From: Bradyrhizobium sp. Ce-3
Lineage (GTDB): Bacteria; Pseudomonadota; Alphaproteobacteria; Rhizobiales; Xanthobacteraceae
DNA length: 53,194 nucleotides
Reading direction: 5' to 3'
Assembly: GCF_022835695.1 (NCBI RefSeq)
Contig: NZ_BQUV01000015.1
Coordinates: 1 to 53,194, forward strand
Part shown: in pieces, positions 50,635 to 53,194 of the stretch
Layout: every line of letters begins with the position of its first letter
How positions within the stretch are numbered: position 1 is the stretch's first letter
The notes under the pieces: generated by a model
What the model was told of the DNA's origin: nothing
The model's database searches: none
Seen by the model: the letters and a program-made list of their open reading frames with translations, nothing else
Program-made: the position numbers and the translations under genes

Positions 50635-52368
50635 ATGTTTCGAAACTCGATCAGGCAGAAGATCGTCGGCATTGCCGCGGGACTTATCGTCCTCGCGGTC
50701 ATCACCTCGCTGCTGTCCATGGTGATGGCAGGCCAGGTCGGCCACCTCCTTGACGAGCTCACCAACCGCTACATCCCCGCCTACGGCCATCTCGCCCGCG
50801 TCAACATCCGCGCGCTCGAGCGGTCGCTGGCGATGCGCCGGATGATGATGGCGAAGATGCAGGCGCCCGGCGAGGACGGCGGCTACGCGGCGGCTCGCAA
50901 GAGCTTCGACGAGATCGAACCGACGATCAAGCGCGAGGCCGATGCCGCGCGGGTGCTGATCGATTCGATCATCGCCGATCCATCGACGCCGTCAGACAAT
51001 GCCGCGCTCGGTCGCCTCGATGACCGCATCGACAATGCCGTCAACGATCTCCTGATGCGCCTGAACGCCGAGAACAAGACGCTGCTCGAGCAGCTCGACG
51101 CCCAGGAGTTCGCGGCCGCGAAAGCGACCACGCTGCGCGCCGATGCCCTGCGCGACGACTTCAACAACAGGATCGAAGCCATCCGAGCCGACATGCTGGC
51201 GCAGGTCGGCTCGGCCGCGGCCAAGGTGATGGGGGCCCAGCAGCGGGCGATCATCATCTCCGGCGTCGTGACCGCGATTGCCGCGATCCTCGGCTTCGTG
51301 TTCGCGATGCTGGTCGGCAGCGGCATCACCCGTCCGGTGATGCGCCTGCTCGAGAGCACCCGCGAGGTCGAGGCGGGCCGCCTCGACGGCGCCATCACCA
51401 TCACGACCCAGGACGAGATCGGCCAGCTCTCGGCAGCCTTCAACCGCATGATCGAGACGCTGCGCCACAACCAGCGCATCCGCGAGACGTTCGGCCGCTA
51501 CATCAATCCGCGGATCGCCGAGGGCCTGCTCGAGCAGCCGGCGATCGCCGCCACCGAAGGACAGCGCCGCGTCATGACGGTGATGTTCTGCGACATGAAG
51601 GGCTTCACCAGCCTGAGCGAAGGCGTGACGCCGAGCGGGCTCGTCAAGATCATGAACCTCTATCTGTCGACGATGTCGGCGCCGGTCCATGCGCATCGCG
51701 GCATCATCGACAAATATATCGGCGACGCCATCATGGCCTATTGGGGCGCCCCGTTCGTCGAGGAATCCGAACAGACCCATCTGGCCGCGCTTGCCGCCAT
51801 CGACATGATCGGCCAGGTCAACCAGCTGCGCAAGGACCTGCCCGAGCTGCTCGGCGTGCGTACCATCCCGGCCGATTGCGACATCCGGATCGGGATCGCC
51901 ACCGGCGAGGCGCTGGTCGGCAGCATCGGCTCCGAGTTCATGATGAGCTACACCGTGCTCGGCGACACCGTGAACCTCGCCTCGCGGCTGGAAGGCGCCA
52001 ACAAGTTCTACGGCAGCCGCAGCCTGATCTCGGAAGCCACCGCGGCGGCCTGCGCCGCAACCATCGAGCTGCGCGAGATCGACCGCCTCGTCGTGGTCGG
52101 CCAGACCCAGCCGGTCGCCGTGTTCGAGATCGTCGGCAAGAAGGACGAGCTGACGCCGGCGCAATCCGAGCTGCGGCAGCGCTATGCGGATGGTCTCGCC
52201 GCCTATCGCGAGCGGCGCTGGGACGATGCCGAGCAAGCCTTCGCGGCGGCGCTGGCTGCGGCGCCGGGCGACGGACCGTCGCTCGCCATGACGGCGCGCG
52301 TCGCGACGTTCAGGCAACATCCACCGGCGGCGGAGTGGGACGGCGCCTGGCATCTGGAGCAGAAGTAG
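50635..52368 (+). CDS. membrane HAMP-class III adenylate cyclase
   Basis: This 577-aa protein starts at the ATG at 50635. A span at about 10-30 is followed by a sensor region to about 203, a second span (207-228) and HAMP (230-283). The cyclase domain runs from 310 to 500. Asp320 (FCDMKGFTSLSE) and Asp364 (IGDAIMAYW) bind metal; Asn447 and Arg451 (TVNLASRLEG) stabilise the transition state. Lys360 and the DTVNLA context suggest ATP as substrate. A C-terminal helical tail follows. It would make cAMP in response to an unknown periplasmic signal. Confidence 0.9.
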   Translation: MFRNSIRQKIVGIAAGLIVLAVITSLLSMVMAGQVGHLLDELTNRYIPAYGHLARVNIRALERSLAMRRMMMAKMQAPGEDGGYAAARKSFDEIEPTIKREADAARVLIDSIIADPSTPSDNAALGRLDDRIDNAVNDLLMRLNAENKTLLEQLDAQEFAAAKATTLRADALRDDFNNRIEAIRADMLAQVGSAAAKVMGAQQRAIIISGVVTAIAAILGFVFAMLVGSGITRPVMRLLESTREVEAGRLDGAITITTQDEIGQLSAAFNRMIETLRHNQRIRETFGRYINPRIAEGLLEQPAIAATEGQRRVMTVMFCDMKGFTSLSEGVTPSGLVKIMNLYLSTMSAPVHAHRGIIDKYIGDAIMAYWGAPFVEESEQTHLAALAAIDMIGQVNQLRKDLPELLGVRTIPADCDIRIGIATGEALVGSIGSEFMMSYTVLGDTVNLASRLEGANKFYGSRSLISEATAAACAATIELREIDRLVVVGQTQPVAVFEIVGKKDELTPAQSELRQRYADGLAAYRERRWDDAEQAFAAALAAAPGDGPSLAMTARVATFRQHPPAAEWDGAWHLEQK

Positions 52369-52374
52369 CCAGAG

Positions 52375-52445
52375 TTGTAGCCCGCATGAGCGCAGCGATA
52401 TGCGGGAAGACGGCCCTCGGATAGCGCTGCGCTCATCCGAGCGAT
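52375..52445. repeat. double-hairpin repeat (copy 2)
   Basis: This shares an exact 32-nt core with 42807-42838. CCCGCAT/ATGCGGG and CTCGGAT/ATCCGAG form two hairpins. The loops GAGCGCAGCG and CGCTGCGCTC are perfectly complementary, so one large stem is also possible. It starts 7 nt after the cyclase stop codon. Confidence 0.8.
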
Positions 52446-52447
52446 GC

Positions 52448-52837
52448 TCAGGCCAGCTGCGCCTCGATCGCGGCCTTGTCGATCACCGACCAGACCTCGA
52501 CGATTTTCCCGTCACGGAATTCGTAGAACACGTTTTCCGTGAACGAGACGCGCCTGCCGTTGACGTCGAGACCGAGGAACGTTCCCTTCGGCGAACAGTC
52601 GAATGCCAGTCGGCTCGCAACACGGGACGCATCCGCGACCAGCAGCGCGATGTCGAAGCGAAGGTCCGGGATGTCGCGAAAATCCTTCTCCAGCATTGCG
52701 CGATAGCCGGATAACCCAAGCCGCCGGCCGTTGTGAGCCACGTCGTCACCGACGAACTGACCGAGTTGCTGCCAGTCTTGCCGATTGAGACACGCAATGT
52801 AGTCCCGGTAGATATCGGAGAGATTTGCTTTCATCAT
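52448..52837 (-). CDS. SnoaL/NTF2-like small protein
   Basis: This 129-aa protein begins with two ATG codons (52837 and 52834), preceded by GAGGGA. The pattern LSDIYRDYIACLNRQDWQQLGQFVGDDVAHNG then GYRAMLEKDFRDIPDLRF, and the C-terminal FYEFRDGKIVEVWSVID, match SnoaL-like cone-fold proteins. Some relatives are isomerases or cyclases; others only bind a ligand. It stands alone next to a repeat. The substrate is unknown. Confidence 0.8.
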   Translation of the reverse strand: MMKANLSDIYRDYIACLNRQDWQQLGQFVGDDVAHNGRRLGLSGYRAMLEKDFRDIPDLRFDIALLVADASRVASRLAFDCSPKGTFLGLDVNGRRVSFTENVFYEFRDGKIVEVWSVIDKAAIEAQLA

Positions 52838-53070
52838 CGATCCCTCTTGGTCGTCGCAATCCTGACACCGGTGTTAGTTTCGGGCCCGCTGCGCGATCAA
52901 GCCAAGACGTGCGGCCCGGCACAAAGGCACCAGCGCAGCGTCGCGAAGATACAGAGCGATTGTCGCATCGGTCGCCACATACAAATTTCCTGGAACGAGC
53001 GGAATGTCTCCCGCGATCGGGAGTTAGTGCTTCAGGCCAATCACTGTCCTTGTCAAATCGGGAGGTGCAC

Positions 53071-53194
53071 ATGATCAAGTCACCGATGATGCTTGCGGCA
53101 TTTCTGACAGCGCCGATCATATTGTTCCCGCCGCCGGCCGCGATCGCGGCCGGCGGCGGGAACAATATGATCGGCGCTGTCAGAAATGCCGCAA
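53071..53194 (+). CDS. 5' end of an exported protein, cut by the window end
   Basis: The ATG at 53071 follows GGGAGG. The first residues (MIKSPMMLAAFLTAPIILF) and then PPPAAIAA look like a signal peptide. From about residue 8 on, the sequence lies in the terminal palindrome, so the residues after AIAA may not be real. Only about 41 codons are visible. Confidence 0.45.
   Translation, partial: MIKSPMMLAAFLTAPIILFPPPAAIAAGGGNNMIGAVRNAA
53093..53194. repeat. perfect 102-bp palindrome at the window end
   Basis: 53093-53143 is the exact reverse complement of 53144-53194, with no spacer (centre GCGA/TCGC). It lies within the coding start of the exported protein and stops at the last base of the window. 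This pattern is typical of a fold-back at a contig end. Confidence 0.85.

Noticed and set aside
53093-53194. Replication origin or telomere-like palindrome
   Set aside because: It lies inside a gene start, has no DnaA boxes, and ends exactly at the window border. A fold-back artifact is simpler.
1-53194. CRISPR array, tRNA or rRNA genes, insertion sequence transposases
   Set aside because: No regularly spaced direct repeats, no tRNA-like cloverleaf in the intergenic regions and no transposase motifs were found by reading.

Overview
The window is about 53 kb of GC-rich DNA with densely packed, often overlapping genes. It looks like chromosome from a Bradyrhizobium-type alphaproteobacterium (Nitrobacteraceae, order Hyphomicrobiales). 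The evidence is the protein families (DUF2336, PAS_5-type, DUF2652, COG3904, IorAB-type dehydrogenase, an OmpW/Omp25-like barrel), perfect TTAA-N7-TTAA CtrA-type boxes, an FNR/FixK-type box, and several families of palindromic intergenic repeats. No genus was confirmed by a search. The window starts inside one gene. It ends in a perfect 102-bp palindrome that looks like a contig-end fold-back rather than biology.

Layout. 0-7 kb: a small operon (SCP2-like protein, alpha/beta hydrolase, cyclase-like/SRPBCC protein) and then small exported proteins, an outer-membrane beta-barrel, a lipoprotein, a His-rich protein and a TPR protein. 7.2-18 kb: a minus-strand copper/silver handling region with CusF-like protein, cupredoxin, Tat-exported multicopper oxidase, TolC-type channel, His-rich and lipoprotein accessories, CusA, CusB, a FixH/YtkA-like protein and a Cys/Met-rich small protein. 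A sequence very like a CsoR operator sits between the two halves. 18-21.8 kb: an IorA/IorB-type molybdenum hydroxylase divergent from a LysR regulator, with a candidate LysR operator between them. 22-28.3 kb: exported S10 peptidase, NAD kinase, a response regulator plus Hpt protein, DUF2336 protein and a lytic transglycosylase-like protein. The last two have CtrA-type promoter boxes. 28.3-33.5 kb: a six-gene B-family (ba3-like) heme-copper oxidase cluster with three cytochrome c genes and a perfect anaerobox upstream. 33.5-42.8 kb: housekeeping genes (hisI, folE, Fe-S scaffold-like, yidD, thrS) mixed with two ClpP-like exported proteins, an MFS transporter and a nitroreductase. 42.9-53 kb: signalling and membrane genes (GGDEF/EAL protein, patatin, CBS pair, rhomboid, PAS_5-type protein, HAMP-adenylate cyclase), plus a candidate small RNA or leader next to a perfect CtrA box.

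How it fits together. Three themes recur. First, periplasmic copper detoxification: RND export, copper carriers and cuprous oxidase under a probable copper-sensing repressor. Second, low-oxygen respiration: a high-affinity type oxidase with its own cytochromes under an FNR/FixK-type site. Third, scattered cell-cycle or second-messenger genes with CtrA-like boxes. Most observations are direct sequence readings. Functional statements come from family knowledge or inference, as noted in each entry.
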